Positions 48,915 through 60,442 of a stretch of 64,000 nucleotides of DNA are shown piece by piece. A program made the position numbers and the translations under genes. The notes beneath the pieces were generated by a model, which searched no databases, was not told where the DNA came from, and saw only the letters and a list, made by a program, of their open reading frames with translations. This DNA comes from a bacterium (GTDB lineage Bacteria > Oederibacteriota > Muellerivitia > Muellerivitales > Muellerivitaceae). Within the stretch, counting starts at the first letter, position 1. Each line of letters begins with the position of its first letter. The stretch is taken from the NCBI GenBank assembly GCA_035549195.1, contig DASZRK010000020.1, positions 1 to 64,000 of the forward strand, read 5' to 3'.

Positions 48915-49406
48915 TCACCGCATCATCCAGGCGTCGCCCAGGTCCAACTGAACGTCCGCCGGTTTCACCATCTTTTTCGACTTGAAGATCGCCCGGGCCA
49001 TGCGGTCCGAAGCCGGGTCCTTGGGGCGGTACTGCTTGCAAAAGGCCACGAAATCGCCAAAGGCCTCGGTCTTGCCCCCTGACGTGCGCCATAACCAGAT
49101 GGTCCGCTTCAGCAGGTCCCCCGACAGACCCGTCTGTTCTTCCACCACGTCCCACTTCACCCAGTAGCGGGCATGGGTGCCGGTCCCGTGGCTTTCGGGC
49201 TTTGATTCCACCGGCCACCCCCACTTGGTGCGGATCTCGGGGATGCGGCTTCTCAGGGTCGTCACCTTCCCGCAGGGCTGGCCCTCGGTCAGTTCTTCGC
49301 ACTCCGTATGGGTCAAAGACCCCCGTTCCAAGAGCAAGACGATGCAGGTCAGCGTCTGGCCTGAATGTCGGCTGGCGGGATAGGTTTTGGCCTCTGCTGC
49401 GTTCAT
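48915..49406 (-). CDS. Winged-helix (HTH_39-like) phage protein
   Basis: A 163-residue protein. SGQTLTCIVLLLERGSLTHT, KVTTLRSRIPEIRTKWGWPV and HARYWVKW follow the phage winged-helix pattern in which the last strand packs on the recognition helix. Its C terminus is basic. It lies directly downstream of the 49407-49751 structured region, and GAGG stands 6 nt before its ATG, so that region could act as its leader. Confidence 0.7.
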   Translation of the reverse strand: MNAAEAKTYPASRHSGQTLTCIVLLLERGSLTHTECEELTEGQPCGKVTTLRSRIPEIRTKWGWPVESKPESHGTGTHARYWVKWDVVEEQTGLSGDLLKRTIWLWRTSGGKTEAFGDFVAFCKQYRPKDPASDRMARAIFKSKKMVKPADVQLDLGDAWMMR

Positions 49407-49751
49407 CGAAACCTCAAAAAATGTTGGCGGCCGGCGGGACTTGGCGTTAACCGCACCCGCAATTCCCCATGAGACCGTAAGCCCGATAAAGGGTTCCGCT
49501 ATCCCTCACCCGTTCTTAAGCGGGGTGTTGGGGCAACTCGATAGCGTGGTTTCTCATCTGGCGTTCTCTAATTGGACTACAACCGCCTCACCCTTTGCCC
49601 TTTCACAGGCTCAGGTAATTCCCCGGCACCCTGTCTAGGCCTTCGCCATTACCCCCAGGGTTCGTCACGTTGGTGTTAAAACGTATGGGTGACCCGTTGT
49701 CTTTTCGGGGCTCCAAAACCCTTGGACCCCTCACGATCGACTTCGGCCGGT
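49407..49751 (-). ncRNA. Candidate long structured non-coding RNA
   Basis: A 345-bp gap without a convincing ORF holds many compatible stems (plus coordinates): GGCGTT 560-565 with 581-587 of the 49 kb block; CGCTATC 49497-49503 with GATAGCG 49540-49546, enclosing CACCC/GGGTG (49507-49511 / 49523-49527) and TTG/CAA hairpins; GGTAAT 49614-49619 with ATTACC 49648-49653; ACGTT/AACGT 49667-49684; and GGGG-TCCAA/TTGGA-CCCC 49707-49730. I tested memory patterns for RNase P, tmRNA, group I and group II introns and found no convincing match. The strand is inferred from neighbouring genes. Confidence 0.6.
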
Positions 49752-49901
49752 TCACTTTTTCTTTCGGATCTCGTCAATGACCGAAAGAGCTGCAAACGCG
49801 ATACAAAATGTCAAAAAACCCTCTTCCGCTTTTTCCGGGAAGAGGACCATGATGGTCAGCCCGCCTATGAGCAAAGCGTACATTGGAATTTTGTTGTTCA
49901 T
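49752..49901 (-). CDS. 49-residue membrane microprotein
   Basis: ATG overlaps the preceding stop (ATGA). Two hydrophobic segments (MYALLIGGLTIMVLF, LTFCIAFAALSVI) flank an acidic turn (PEKAEEG), with a basic tail (IRKKK). It abuts the structured region downstream. Unrecognised. Confidence 0.6.
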   Translation of the reverse strand: MNNKIPMYALLIGGLTIMVLFPEKAEEGFLTFCIAFAALSVIDEIRKKK

Positions 49902-50089
49902 GGGTAACACTCCGCATCCGCCCCGGTCAGGGCAATGTCACGGATCAAGGCGTCTTGTTCGGCATTCGTGGGGTTGGTCCGCTTGTATTCGTCGCGGCAA
50001 GCCACGTCGCAGTATTCCAAGAACCCCACATGCCCGCAGTTGCGGCAGGGCTTGGGGTAAGAGGAAATTTCAAAGGGGTCAATCGACAT
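49898..50089 (-). CDS. Small zinc-finger hypothetical protein
   Basis: Sixty-three residues. PCRNCGHVGFLEYCDVACRD is a treble-clef-like CxxC...CxxxC site; the remainder is a helix (AEQDALIRDIALTGADAE). Overlaps both neighbours. Unrecognised. Confidence 0.65.
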   Translation of the reverse strand: MSIDPFEISSYPKPCRNCGHVGFLEYCDVACRDEYKRTNPTNAEQDALIRDIALTGADAECYP

Positions 50090-50591
50090 AGCGGGTCCTT
50101 TCGGGCAAGCCCATCTGGGCGGCCGTCAGGCCAAAGGCCTGTTCGATGCGCTCGTAGGTGATGCGATGCCAGCGGGGGTTGGAAATTTCGAGGGAATGCA
50201 CATACCGCTTCTTGTTCAGGTCCACCGCCGAAAGCCGGGCGATGTCGTAGCTGACCTGGTCCATCTGCTCGTAGCGGCTTTCCCGTTGGGCGGGGAACCG
50301 CTCGATCCAAAGCACTTCGTTGGGGTCGATGCGGCCATAACCCTGGACAAGGAACCACTTGGCCCAAATGTGGGCCGCAGCCACCTGGCCCACGTCCTTC
50401 AGGCTGAAAGGTTCGTCGGGGTTCTGGGTCATCATCACCACGGCCGGGATGCGGGCGGTGGGGTAGTCCTTGTGGACGAAGATGTTCAGCCCCAGGCGGT
50501 ATCGGCAGCCGGAATTCAAGGTGATCTCGTAGTCCGGCAGGTCCACGGTCATCCGGGCGGTGGGTGTGAAGGTGTGGATCGAAGCGGTCAT
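50079..50591 (-). CDS. Hypothetical phage protein, 170 residues
   Basis: Start at MTASIHTFTPTARM (GGGGGCC upstream). Alpha/beta pattern (ARIPAVVMMTQNPDEPFSL, DVGQVAAAHIWAKWFLVQG, DPNEVLWIERFPAQRE) and a helical C terminus (ITYERIEQAFGLTAAQ). It is among the first genes from the right prophage end. No family is assigned with confidence. Confidence 0.65.
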   Translation of the reverse strand: MTASIHTFTPTARMTVDLPDYEITLNSGCRYRLGLNIFVHKDYPTARIPAVVMMTQNPDEPFSLKDVGQVAAAHIWAKWFLVQGYGRIDPNEVLWIERFPAQRESRYEQMDQVSYDIARLSAVDLNKKRYVHSLEISNPRWHRITYERIEQAFGLTAAQMGLPERTRYVD

Positions 50592-50695
50592 GAAAGGCCC
50601 CCAAAGCACAAAAAGCCAGTTCGAGGGGCGGGGCTGGTGGACCCCGCTGGCGTTGGCCACCCAGCGAACTGACTTTTTTTAATTTGGTTCTTCAT
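50588..50695 (-). CDS. Possible 35-residue leader ORF
   Basis: GGCGGGGATC precedes the ATG; the frame ends in an ATGA overlap with the next gene. It runs through an inverted repeat (CAGTTCG/CGAACTG arms) followed by T tracts, so translation could affect folding, as in an attenuator. The peptide is basic then Pro/Gly-rich (KNQIKKSQFAGWPTPAG). Low certainty. Confidence 0.35.
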   Translation of the reverse strand: MKNQIKKSQFAGWPTPAGSTSPAPRTGFLCFGGLS

Positions 50696-50731
50696 GATCC
50701 CCGCCACCACGGGAGATGGGGGCCGGAAATG

Positions 50732-50764
50732 AAAAAGGCCCCAAACGCTTGCGCGAATGGAGCC
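50732..50764 (-). terminator. Phage-supplied terminator behind rnpB
   Basis: On the minus strand GGCTCC and GGGGCC pair (one G-U) around an inner CGC/GCG stem, followed by TTTTT. It lies 25 bp beyond the rnpB 3' end inside the prophage and would replace the terminator displaced to 4266-4294. Confidence 0.7.
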
Positions 50765-50788
50765 TTATACCATCGGTTTTTTAAAAAC

Positions 50789-50813
50789 TAGGAAGCAGGG
50801 AATAAGCCGAGTT
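50789..50813 (-). other. Prophage attachment site within rnpB 3' end
   Basis: TAGGAAGCAGG, then G, then AATAAGCCGAGTT on the plus strand; one mismatch to 4351-4375. It covers the 3' strand of RNase P stem P1 and the conserved AACTCGGCTTAT, so integration rebuilds a functional rnpB end. Confidence 0.92.
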
Positions 50814-51196
50814 TTGTAGATGTGATCATTTCTCTAGCGGGAGACGTTACCGGTCCCGTCCAGCGATCTTACCCGAAGGCCCCCTTCTCCTTTGACGGAG
50901 AAGAATGGAGCGGACCGCTCCCAAGCCTCCCTATTTGATCTTGCTCCGGATGGGGTTTGCCATGCCGTCACACTCGCGTGGAACGCGGTGGGCTCTTACC
51001 CCACCTTTTCACCCTTACACCTTGGAGCTTTAGGCTCCTCGGTGCGGTTTGTTTTCTGTGGCACTTTCCTTCAACCCCCAGCCGCTTGCGCGTTAGGAGC
51101 CGACCGGGTGTTACCCGGCATCCTGTCCTGCGGAGCTCGGACTTTCCTCGATCCCCCGGGAACCCCGGGTGACCGCGATCACGTACCTGCTTCCAA
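50790..51196 (-). ncRNA. rnpB: RNase P RNA (class A)
   Basis: Ribozyme that removes tRNA 5' leaders. Diagnostic conserved pieces on the minus strand are GAGGAAAGTCCGAGCTCC, GACAGGATGCCGGGTAAC, AAGGGTGAAAAGGTGGGGTA, AAGAGCCCACCG, AGCAAGATCAAATAGGG and AAAACTCGGCTTAT. P1 is GGAAGCAGG (5') with CCTGCTTCC (3'), intact although its 3' strand lies in the attachment core. The length of about 405 nt is normal. The ends are set by P1. Confidence 0.96.
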
Positions 51197-51201
51197 AAAA
51201 C

Positions 51202-51235
51202 ATGATAGGGGCAAAAAGAGCCAAAATCCAGGGAA
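51202..51235 (-). promoter_or_regulatory. Possible rnpB promoter
   Basis: TATCAT (minus strand, 51202-51207) lies about 8 bp upstream of the predicted 5' end of RNase P RNA, a suitable -10 distance. The -35 region (TGGATT about 20 bp further) is poor. No other candidate is seen between rnpB and the RNase H gene. Confidence 0.35.
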
Positions 51236-51292
51236 GCAAAAACGACTTTGCCGCAAATCCGCGCGGATCCGCGCCAATTCCCGGCAAGGCCT

Positions 51293-51700
51293 TTAAGCCG
51301 TCAGATGGTCGTCGATGCCCTGGTTGGCCAGCCGGTCGGCGTGCTTGTTCTCTTCCCGGGGCACATGCTTGTAACCCGTGACCTTCAGGTGCCTCAAGTG
51401 GCCCTGGGCCTCCTGGTAAAGGGGCTTGATGTTCTCGTGCTTGACCTTGTATTCACCCGCCAATTGACGGATGAGGAGTTGGCTGTCGGCCAGGATCTCG
51501 ACCGGCGAAAGCTTGTGCTTCACGCAATAGTCCAGGGCGGCGATGAGGGCCTTGTATTCGGCCACGTTGTTGGTGACCTCCCCGATGTACCGGGCGATCT
51601 CGTGGACGACCTTCCCGTGGGCGTCGAAGATGACCGCCCCGATGCCCGAGGGGCCCGGGTTCCCCCGGGAAGCGCCGTCGCTGAAGATGCGGTAGGACAT
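51293..51700 (-). CDS. rnhA: Ribonuclease HI-type (RNase H fold) protein
   Basis: Cleaves the RNA strand of RNA-DNA hybrids. The 135 residues carry the four catalytic acids: Asp8 in FSDGASRGNPGPSG, Glu48 in NNVAEYKAL, Asp72 in ADSQLLIRQL and Asp122 in KHADRLANQG. No N-terminal hybrid-binding domain and no basic protrusion are seen, as in short bacterial/archaeal type-I homologues. Confidence 0.93.
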   Translation of the reverse strand: MSYRIFSDGASRGNPGPSGIGAVIFDAHGKVVHEIARYIGEVTNNVAEYKALIAALDYCVKHKLSPVEILADSQLLIRQLAGEYKVKHENIKPLYQEAQGHLRHLKVTGYKHVPREENKHADRLANQGIDDHLTA

Positions 51701-51825
51701 AAGACCCCTTAAACCTTTTTGACCACCCAGGGCACCAAGTCAAGCCAAGTTGGGCCCCGGCCAAGATCCTTAGCCTGGATCTTTTTGACTTCCTGGGGAA
51801 CTGGGTGGTTCGATCGCTTTGTCTT

Positions 51826-52572
51826 TTACTTCACTAAAACAACATCATCGACCTTAAGGTCGTAGTCGGCCTCGTGGATCTCGGGTGAGAAGGCCAGTTG
51901 GGTCACGTCCGAAAGGTCGTGGGGCAATTGGGTCCCCCAGGAGGGTTGGGCGAAGTGGCTGAGGGCGATCTTGACCAGGGTCCATTGGTCGTTGGCCTGG
52001 AAGTCGGCCTGGAACTCGCAGTAATCCTTCACCGCCTGGCGCCGCAGGGTGACGATGTAATATTTCCCGTCGCCCTTGGCGGCGAACCAAAGTTCCTTGA
52101 AGCCGTTCAGGTCCGCGACCTTGCCCTGGTTGTTCAAGGGGACCGAAAGGAAGGACCAGGTCCAAGGGGCCTCATTGGGCCCTAAATGGCCCTTCATCCC
52201 CGCGCAATAGCCGGGGGAAAGGGGCGATCCCTTTTCCAGCCTCTGATAGGGGGAAGGGTCCAATGCGGTCCCCATATTATTGTGGTCGCAATCGGCCGAC
52301 CAATAGCCGATGCCGGAGTTAGGGCTGGCTTGCTCGAAATCGTCCAGCTTCCAGGCGCCCTCCGGGACCTTCACGGATCCCTTGTCCTTGATCTCGACGG
52401 TCTGTCCCATGCCCAGCTTGGCCCGAAGGTCCAGGATCTCGCGGCGCTGGCGGTAGATCTCGGCCTTCAGCTGGTCGTTGGTCCATCCGGTCAGGGAACC
52501 TTCCGAAGGGGCGACCTGGGCCCACAAAAGACCCGCGGCAAGGAACACCATGAATGGAAACATCTTCTTCAT
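51826..52572 (-). CDS. Secreted CIA30-like carbohydrate-binding-fold protein
   Basis: A 248-residue protein with signal peptide (MKKMFPFMVFLAAGLLWAQ), a short helix region, and a beta-sandwich. KLDDFEQASPNSGIGYWSA, FKELWFAAKGDGKYYIVTLR, WTLVKIALSHFAQPSWGTQ and YDLKVDDVVLVK follow the CIA30 (galactose-binding-like) pattern. It probably binds a periplasmic sugar or protein; function unproven. It diverges from the DUF1800 gene. Confidence 0.75.
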   Translation of the reverse strand: MKKMFPFMVFLAAGLLWAQVAPSEGSLTGWTNDQLKAEIYRQRREILDLRAKLGMGQTVEIKDKGSVKVPEGAWKLDDFEQASPNSGIGYWSADCDHNNMGTALDPSPYQRLEKGSPLSPGYCAGMKGHLGPNEAPWTWSFLSVPLNNQGKVADLNGFKELWFAAKGDGKYYIVTLRRQAVKDYCEFQADFQANDQWTLVKIALSHFAQPSWGTQLPHDLSDVTQLAFSPEIHEADYDLKVDDVVLVK

Positions 52573-52769
52573 ACGGCCTCCGAGCGGCTTCGATTTTGGA
52601 GTCCCCTAAGCGCGGCCCCGCGGACCTTCACCGACCTTCGAGGGTCTTAGATTACCCCAAGAATGGACGACGGACTCCCCCAAAGTGTCGTGCGCCGGCT
52701 CGTTATATATTTCACGGGTCCGGGCCGGAACTTCTTGTGGCTCCCGGACGACAGGTATATTCTTTTCGC
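52573..52769. promoter_or_regulatory. Divergent intergenic region between CIA30-like and DUF1800 genes
   Basis: A 197-bp gap between two genes that point away from each other. An AT patch (GTTATATATTT near 52702) is a possible -10 region for either side. No repeat, operator or RNA is otherwise recognised. Confidence 0.35.
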
Positions 52770-54320
<1,551 letters not shown>

Positions 54321-54322
54321 AC

Positions 54323-55558
54323 ATGGACAAAGATCACGAGAACAAACTTTCCCGGCGCGACTTCCTCAAGGTCTCCGGGGCCGCCGGCGCGGGGTTGGCC
54401 CTTTGGTCCATGCCTCCCTGGCTCCATGCCGCCGCCCGGGCCGCTGCCCCCGGTTCCACCCATAAGACCCTGGTGGTCATCCTGCAACGGGGCGCGGCCG
54501 ACGGCCTCAACATCGTGGTCCCCTTCAACGACCCCAACTACCTTTCGGCCCGTCCCACCATCGGCCTCAAGTACGGGTCCGGACAAGTGGTGGACCTGAA
54601 CGGCCAATTCGGTTTCCATTCGGCGCTGGAACCCCTGGCCCCCCTCTTCAAGGACGGCCACCTGGCGGTGGTCCACGCGGCCGGGTCCCCCGACAGCACC
54701 CGTTCCCACTTCGACGCCCAGGACTACATGGAGACCGGCACCCCGGGCAACAAGGGCACCTCCGACGGTTGGCTCAACCGGGTCGCCTCCTGCCTCCCCC
54801 ACCCCGGCGAGGATCCCCTCATGGCCCTGGCCATCTCCCCCAAGCCGCCCCGCATCCTGCGCGGGCCCATCCCCGTCACCTCCATGACCAGCCTGAAGGA
54901 TTACGACTTCACCCAGGGCGACACCACCGCCGACGCCTTCGCGGCCATGTATTCGGGCACCCATTTCCTCTCCAAGGCCGGGAAAGCCACCGCCGACTCG
55001 GTCAAGCGCCTGAAGAGCCTGCTGGCCGCTTCCACCGGATCGGGCTTCGTGGGTTATGGGAACGGGCCCTTGAGCCACGCCTTGTCCGACCTGGCGAAGG
55101 TCCTGAAGTCCGGGGCGGAGGTCCGGGTGGCCTTCATCGACATCGGGGGCTGGGACCACCATACGGGCGAGGAGTACCGCTTGAAGGAACTTTTGACCGA
55201 CTGGGGCAAGGCCCTGTCCGCCTTCTGGAAGGACCTGGACGCCAAGGCCCAGGACGTGGTGCTGGTCTCCATGACCGAGTTCGGCCGCACCGTGGAGGAG
55301 AACGGGTCCCGGGGCACCGACCACGGCCACGCCAGCGCGATGTTCGTCATGGGCGGCCCCGTCCAGGGCGGCAAGGTCTATGGGCCATGGCCCGGGCTGG
55401 AGCGGGAGAACCGCTACGAGAACCGCGACCTGGCCGTCACCACCGACTTCCGGACCGTCCTCAGCGAAGCCTTGTCGGGTCATTTGAGGGTCGGCGGCCT
55501 GCCGCGGATCTTCCCCGGCTTCACGCCCGGCAAACACGTCGGATTCCTGAAGGCTTAA
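54323..55558 (+). CDS. DUF1501 family Tat-exported protein
   Basis: A 411-residue protein. SRRDFLKVSGAAGAGLALW is a twin-arginine signal. The sulfatase/alkaline-phosphatase-like fold shows VVILQRGAADGLNIVVPF, HAAGSPDSTRSHFDAQDYME, FIDIGGWDHHTG, VVLVSMTEFGRTVEENGSRG and TDHGHASAMFVMGG. The ATG at 54323 has AAAGG 8 nt upstream; a GTG at 54317 overlapping the previous stop is an alternative. It forms an operon with DUF1800. Confidence 0.93.
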   Translation: MDKDHENKLSRRDFLKVSGAAGAGLALWSMPPWLHAAARAAAPGSTHKTLVVILQRGAADGLNIVVPFNDPNYLSARPTIGLKYGSGQVVDLNGQFGFHSALEPLAPLFKDGHLAVVHAAGSPDSTRSHFDAQDYMETGTPGNKGTSDGWLNRVASCLPHPGEDPLMALAISPKPPRILRGPIPVTSMTSLKDYDFTQGDTTADAFAAMYSGTHFLSKAGKATADSVKRLKSLLAASTGSGFVGYGNGPLSHALSDLAKVLKSGAEVRVAFIDIGGWDHHTGEEYRLKELLTDWGKALSAFWKDLDAKAQDVVLVSMTEFGRTVEENGSRGTDHGHASAMFVMGGPVQGGKVYGPWPGLERENRYENRDLAVTTDFRTVLSEALSGHLRVGGLPRIFPGFTPGKHVGFLKA

Positions 55559-55732
55559 AACCACCTTTTTGTCGGCGACCCCGGCCTTCCCGAGAACCTG
55601 ACCGACAATTACCGGAAATTTTATTTCGGACTAAATTTAAACATATTATTTTTTTCCATCCGCGAAACACCCCGGCCCTTTTCCTTTACGGTATGATTTC
55701 CACGCCTTCTTCCCCAACGGCAAGGAACTCCC

Positions 55733-57013
55733 ATGCTCCACACTTCCGACTTCAGCGACCTTGACCTCAAGACCCTCCTCGACCGGGAAAGCGTCGAGGT
55801 CCACTTCCAGCCCATCTTCTCCATCCGCGAGAAAAAGGTCATCGGCTTCGAGGGCCTCTCGCGCGGGGTCCATCCCCGCTCCGGGAAGCTCATTTCCCCC
55901 CTCCAACTCCTGAAGGCCGCCCGGGAGACCGGGGTCGTCCTGGAACTGGACCGGCTCTTCCGGAAGAAGATCCTCGAGACCTTCAAGCAATGCTGTCCGG
56001 CCCCCCACGACCTGCTCCTGAGCCTGAACTTCGAGACCTCCATCATCGATAAGGAGGTCGGGACCCTCCACCTGATCCATCTCTGCCGGCAACTGGGCCT
56101 GGAGCCCTCCAATATCATCATCGAGATCCTGGAATCGAAGGTCCGGAGCGACGAGGGGTTGGCCCGTTTCGTCCATATCCACCGGGAACACGGCTTCCTC
56201 ATCGCCCTCGACGACGTGGGCAAGGGCCATTCCAATTTCGACCGCATCCCCCTCATCCATCCCGATCTCATCAAGATCGACCGGTCCCTGGTCACCAACC
56301 TGCACGAGGACTATTACCGGCAGGAGATCTTCCGGTCCCTGGTGCGGCTCTCGCAGAAGATCGGGGCCTTGGCGCTGGCCGAGGGGATGGAGACCGAGGA
56401 GGAGGCCCTGCAGTGCCTGGAACTGGGCGCGGACCTTTTACAGGGGTACTATTTCGCGAAACCCCAGGAACCCAGCCGGGATTTCGTGGGGCTCGTCACC
56501 AACGTGATCGACCCCGTGGCGGACAAGTTCCGGCGCCAAATGGTGGAGAAATTCAACATCCGCAAGATGCAGCACGAACGTTACGGCCTGATGGTCGAGG
56601 CCATCGTCAAGGAGCTGTCCGTCCTTCCGCTGGAGGAAATGGACGGCAAGATCCCCCAGGTCCTCCCGCAGGAACCCATCGCCAAGGCGATCTATGTGCT
56701 GGACGCGGGCGGCAACCAGGCCTCCATCATGGTCTGCAAGGACCATCCCGGGACCCGCAAGGGTATCTTCCGGCTGCCGCCGAAGGGGACCGACTATTCC
56801 ATGCGGGATTACTACTTCACCCTGACCGACCCGGGCTTCACGCGGGACAGCTACACCAGCGACCCCTATATCTCGCCGGCCACCGGGCTTTTTTGCGTGA
56901 CCATCTCCGCGCGGTTCCGGGACCGCGACGGCGTTCCCCTCATCTTATGTGTGGATGTGGTGCCGACCTACCTGAAGAACATCGGAAGGATCATGACGCT
57001 CTTCGGGGGATAA
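55733..57013 (+). CDS. EAL-domain cyclic-di-GMP phosphodiesterase with C-terminal Cache-like sensor (YkuI-like)
   Basis: A 426-residue cytosolic protein. The EAL domain (about 15-255) has HFQPIFSIREKKVIGFEGLS (EGL variant of EAL), LSLNFET, IIEILESKV, IALDDVGKGHSNFD, LIKIDRSLV, AEGMETEEEAL and LLQGYYFAKP, so the metal and catalytic acids look present, with DDVG replacing DDFG. The C-terminal domain (about 300-420: TDYSMRDYYFTLTDPGF, YISPATGLFCVTISARF) resembles Cache/PAS sensors, as in Bacillus YkuI. It probably lowers cyclic-di-GMP in response to a ligand. Confidence 0.88.
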   Translation: MLHTSDFSDLDLKTLLDRESVEVHFQPIFSIREKKVIGFEGLSRGVHPRSGKLISPLQLLKAARETGVVLELDRLFRKKILETFKQCCPAPHDLLLSLNFETSIIDKEVGTLHLIHLCRQLGLEPSNIIIEILESKVRSDEGLARFVHIHREHGFLIALDDVGKGHSNFDRIPLIHPDLIKIDRSLVTNLHEDYYRQEIFRSLVRLSQKIGALALAEGMETEEEALQCLELGADLLQGYYFAKPQEPSRDFVGLVTNVIDPVADKFRRQMVEKFNIRKMQHERYGLMVEAIVKELSVLPLEEMDGKIPQVLPQEPIAKAIYVLDAGGNQASIMVCKDHPGTRKGIFRLPPKGTDYSMRDYYFTLTDPGFTRDSYTSDPYISPATGLFCVTISARFRDRDGVPLILCVDVVPTYLKNIGRIMTLFGG

Positions 57014-57027
57014 GGCCAACGGCTGTT

Positions 57028-57170
57028 GAACCACAGAGAGCTCAGGGTCCACAGAGAAGACATCTTCCGCGAACCCGAACCAATGACACCCAAGATCCGA
57101 TCATTTTGCCCCAATAGACCCGTATTACGGAGGTGGCTCTCTGTGACCTCTGTGTCCTCTGTGGTTAGCG
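57028..57170. repeat. Inverted pair of CACAGAG runs
   Basis: AACCACAGAGAGCTCAGGG, CCACAGAG at one side and CTCTGTGACCTCTGTGTCC, CTCTGTGGTT at the other form inverted copies separated by about 80 bp, in the gap between convergent EAL and kdsA genes. Related to the runs at 4203-4333. Confidence 0.5.
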
Positions 57171-57974
57171 GGCTTTGAGGGCTTTTCGGATGGCCAGGGA
57201 GTCCTGGAGGACCTGGCGGAAGGTCCCGAAGGTGATCTGGGTGGCGGCGTCGGACTTGGCCTTGGGCGGGTCCGGATGCACTTCCAGGAAAAGCCCGTCC
57301 ACCCCGGCGGCGACCGCGGCCCTCACCAGGGTCGGGACATGCTCCCGGGTCCCCCCGCTGGAGGTCCCCTTGGCGGCGGGTTGCTGGACGCTGTGGGTGC
57401 CGTCGAAGACCACCGGACAGCCGGTCTTCTTCATTTCCGGGATGCCCCGGTAATCCACCACCAGGTTGTTGTAGCCGAAGCTGGTCCCCCGCTCGGTCAG
57501 CCAGACGTCCCCGGCCCCCGCGCCGAAGAGCTTCTCGGCCACGTTCGCCATCTCCCAGGGCGCCATGAACTGGCCCTTCTTCACGTTCACCACCCGGCCG
57601 GTGCGGGCCGCGGCGGAAAGCAGGCTGGTCTGGCGGGAGAGGAAGGCGGGGATCTGGAGCACGTCCGCCACCTTGGCGGCGGCGGGCACTTCCTCGATCT
57701 CATGGATATCGGTCAGGATCGGGATGCCGTACCTCTTTTTCACGTCGGCCAAGGCGGCCAACCCCTTCTTGATGCCGATGCCCCGGAAGCTCTTGCCCGA
57801 GGAACGGTTGGCCTTGTCGTAGGAGGACTTGAAGACCAGGGGGACGTGGAACTCGTCGGCGATGGCCTTGAGGGTCCCGGCGGTCTTCAGGAGGAAATCG
57901 CGTCCCTCCACCACGCAGGGTCCCGCGATGACGAAGAATTTTCCGTCCTTGCCGTAGGTCGATAGGTCTTTCAC
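57165..57974 (-). CDS. kdsA: 3-deoxy-D-manno-octulosonate 8-phosphate synthase
   Basis: Condenses arabinose 5-phosphate with PEP to Kdo-8-phosphate for LPS core. The 269 residues show FFVIAGPCVVEGRDFLL, VFKSSYDKANRSSGKSFRG, PILTDIHE, DVLQIPAFLSRQT, VNVKKGQFMAPWEMAN, WLTERGTSFGYNNLVVDYRG and VFDGTHSVQQP. It lies 8 bp from pyrG in the same direction. Confidence 0.96.
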   Translation of the reverse strand: MKDLSTYGKDGKFFVIAGPCVVEGRDFLLKTAGTLKAIADEFHVPLVFKSSYDKANRSSGKSFRGIGIKKGLAALADVKKRYGIPILTDIHEIEEVPAAAKVADVLQIPAFLSRQTSLLSAAARTGRVVNVKKGQFMAPWEMANVAEKLFGAGAGDVWLTERGTSFGYNNLVVDYRGIPEMKKTGCPVVFDGTHSVQQPAAKGTSSGGTREHVPTLVRAAVAAGVDGLFLEVHPDPPKAKSDAATQITFGTFRQVLQDSLAIRKALKAR

Positions 57975-57982
57975 GCGGTCCC

Positions 57983-60351
<2,369 letters not shown>

Positions 60352-60442
60352 TAAACCCGCCCCTCGAATTTTGAATGACCGGATTTTTTCGGCCGATGTT
60401 CCGCCGAAAAAAGACCAAAATTCGTAATTAAAAATTCAAAAC

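Larger units (their letters stand above)
4351..50813. mobile_element. Temperate podovirus prophage integrated in the 3' end of rnpB
   Basis: Bounded by a 25-bp direct repeat that is the 3' end of rnpB, with a tyrosine integrase just inside the left copy. Inside are a YqaJ exonuclease, an XRE repressor, a lysis cassette, tail tube/nozzle genes, T7-like ejection proteins, capsid, scaffold, portal, both terminase subunits, methyltransferases and many small phage genes. No obvious pseudogene or transposase is seen, so it may be intact. No tail tape measure, sheath or long-tail genes are visible, which supports a podovirus. The portal-Bbp19-scaffold-capsid-Bbp16 order is that of Bordetella phage BPP-1, but no reverse transcriptase is seen. 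Confidence 0.93.

Noticed and set aside
49407-49751. Group I intron, group II intron or tmRNA
   Set aside because: AATTGCGGG and TAGTCC pieces recall group I P and S elements, but their order and spacing are wrong and P7 pairing fails. No group II domain V, and no tRNA-like ends of tmRNA, were found.
52554-52769. Longer start for the DUF1800 protein
   Set aside because: The extra 72 residues lack a ribosome-binding site, run into the divergent promoter region, and would bury the signal peptide that begins at 52770.
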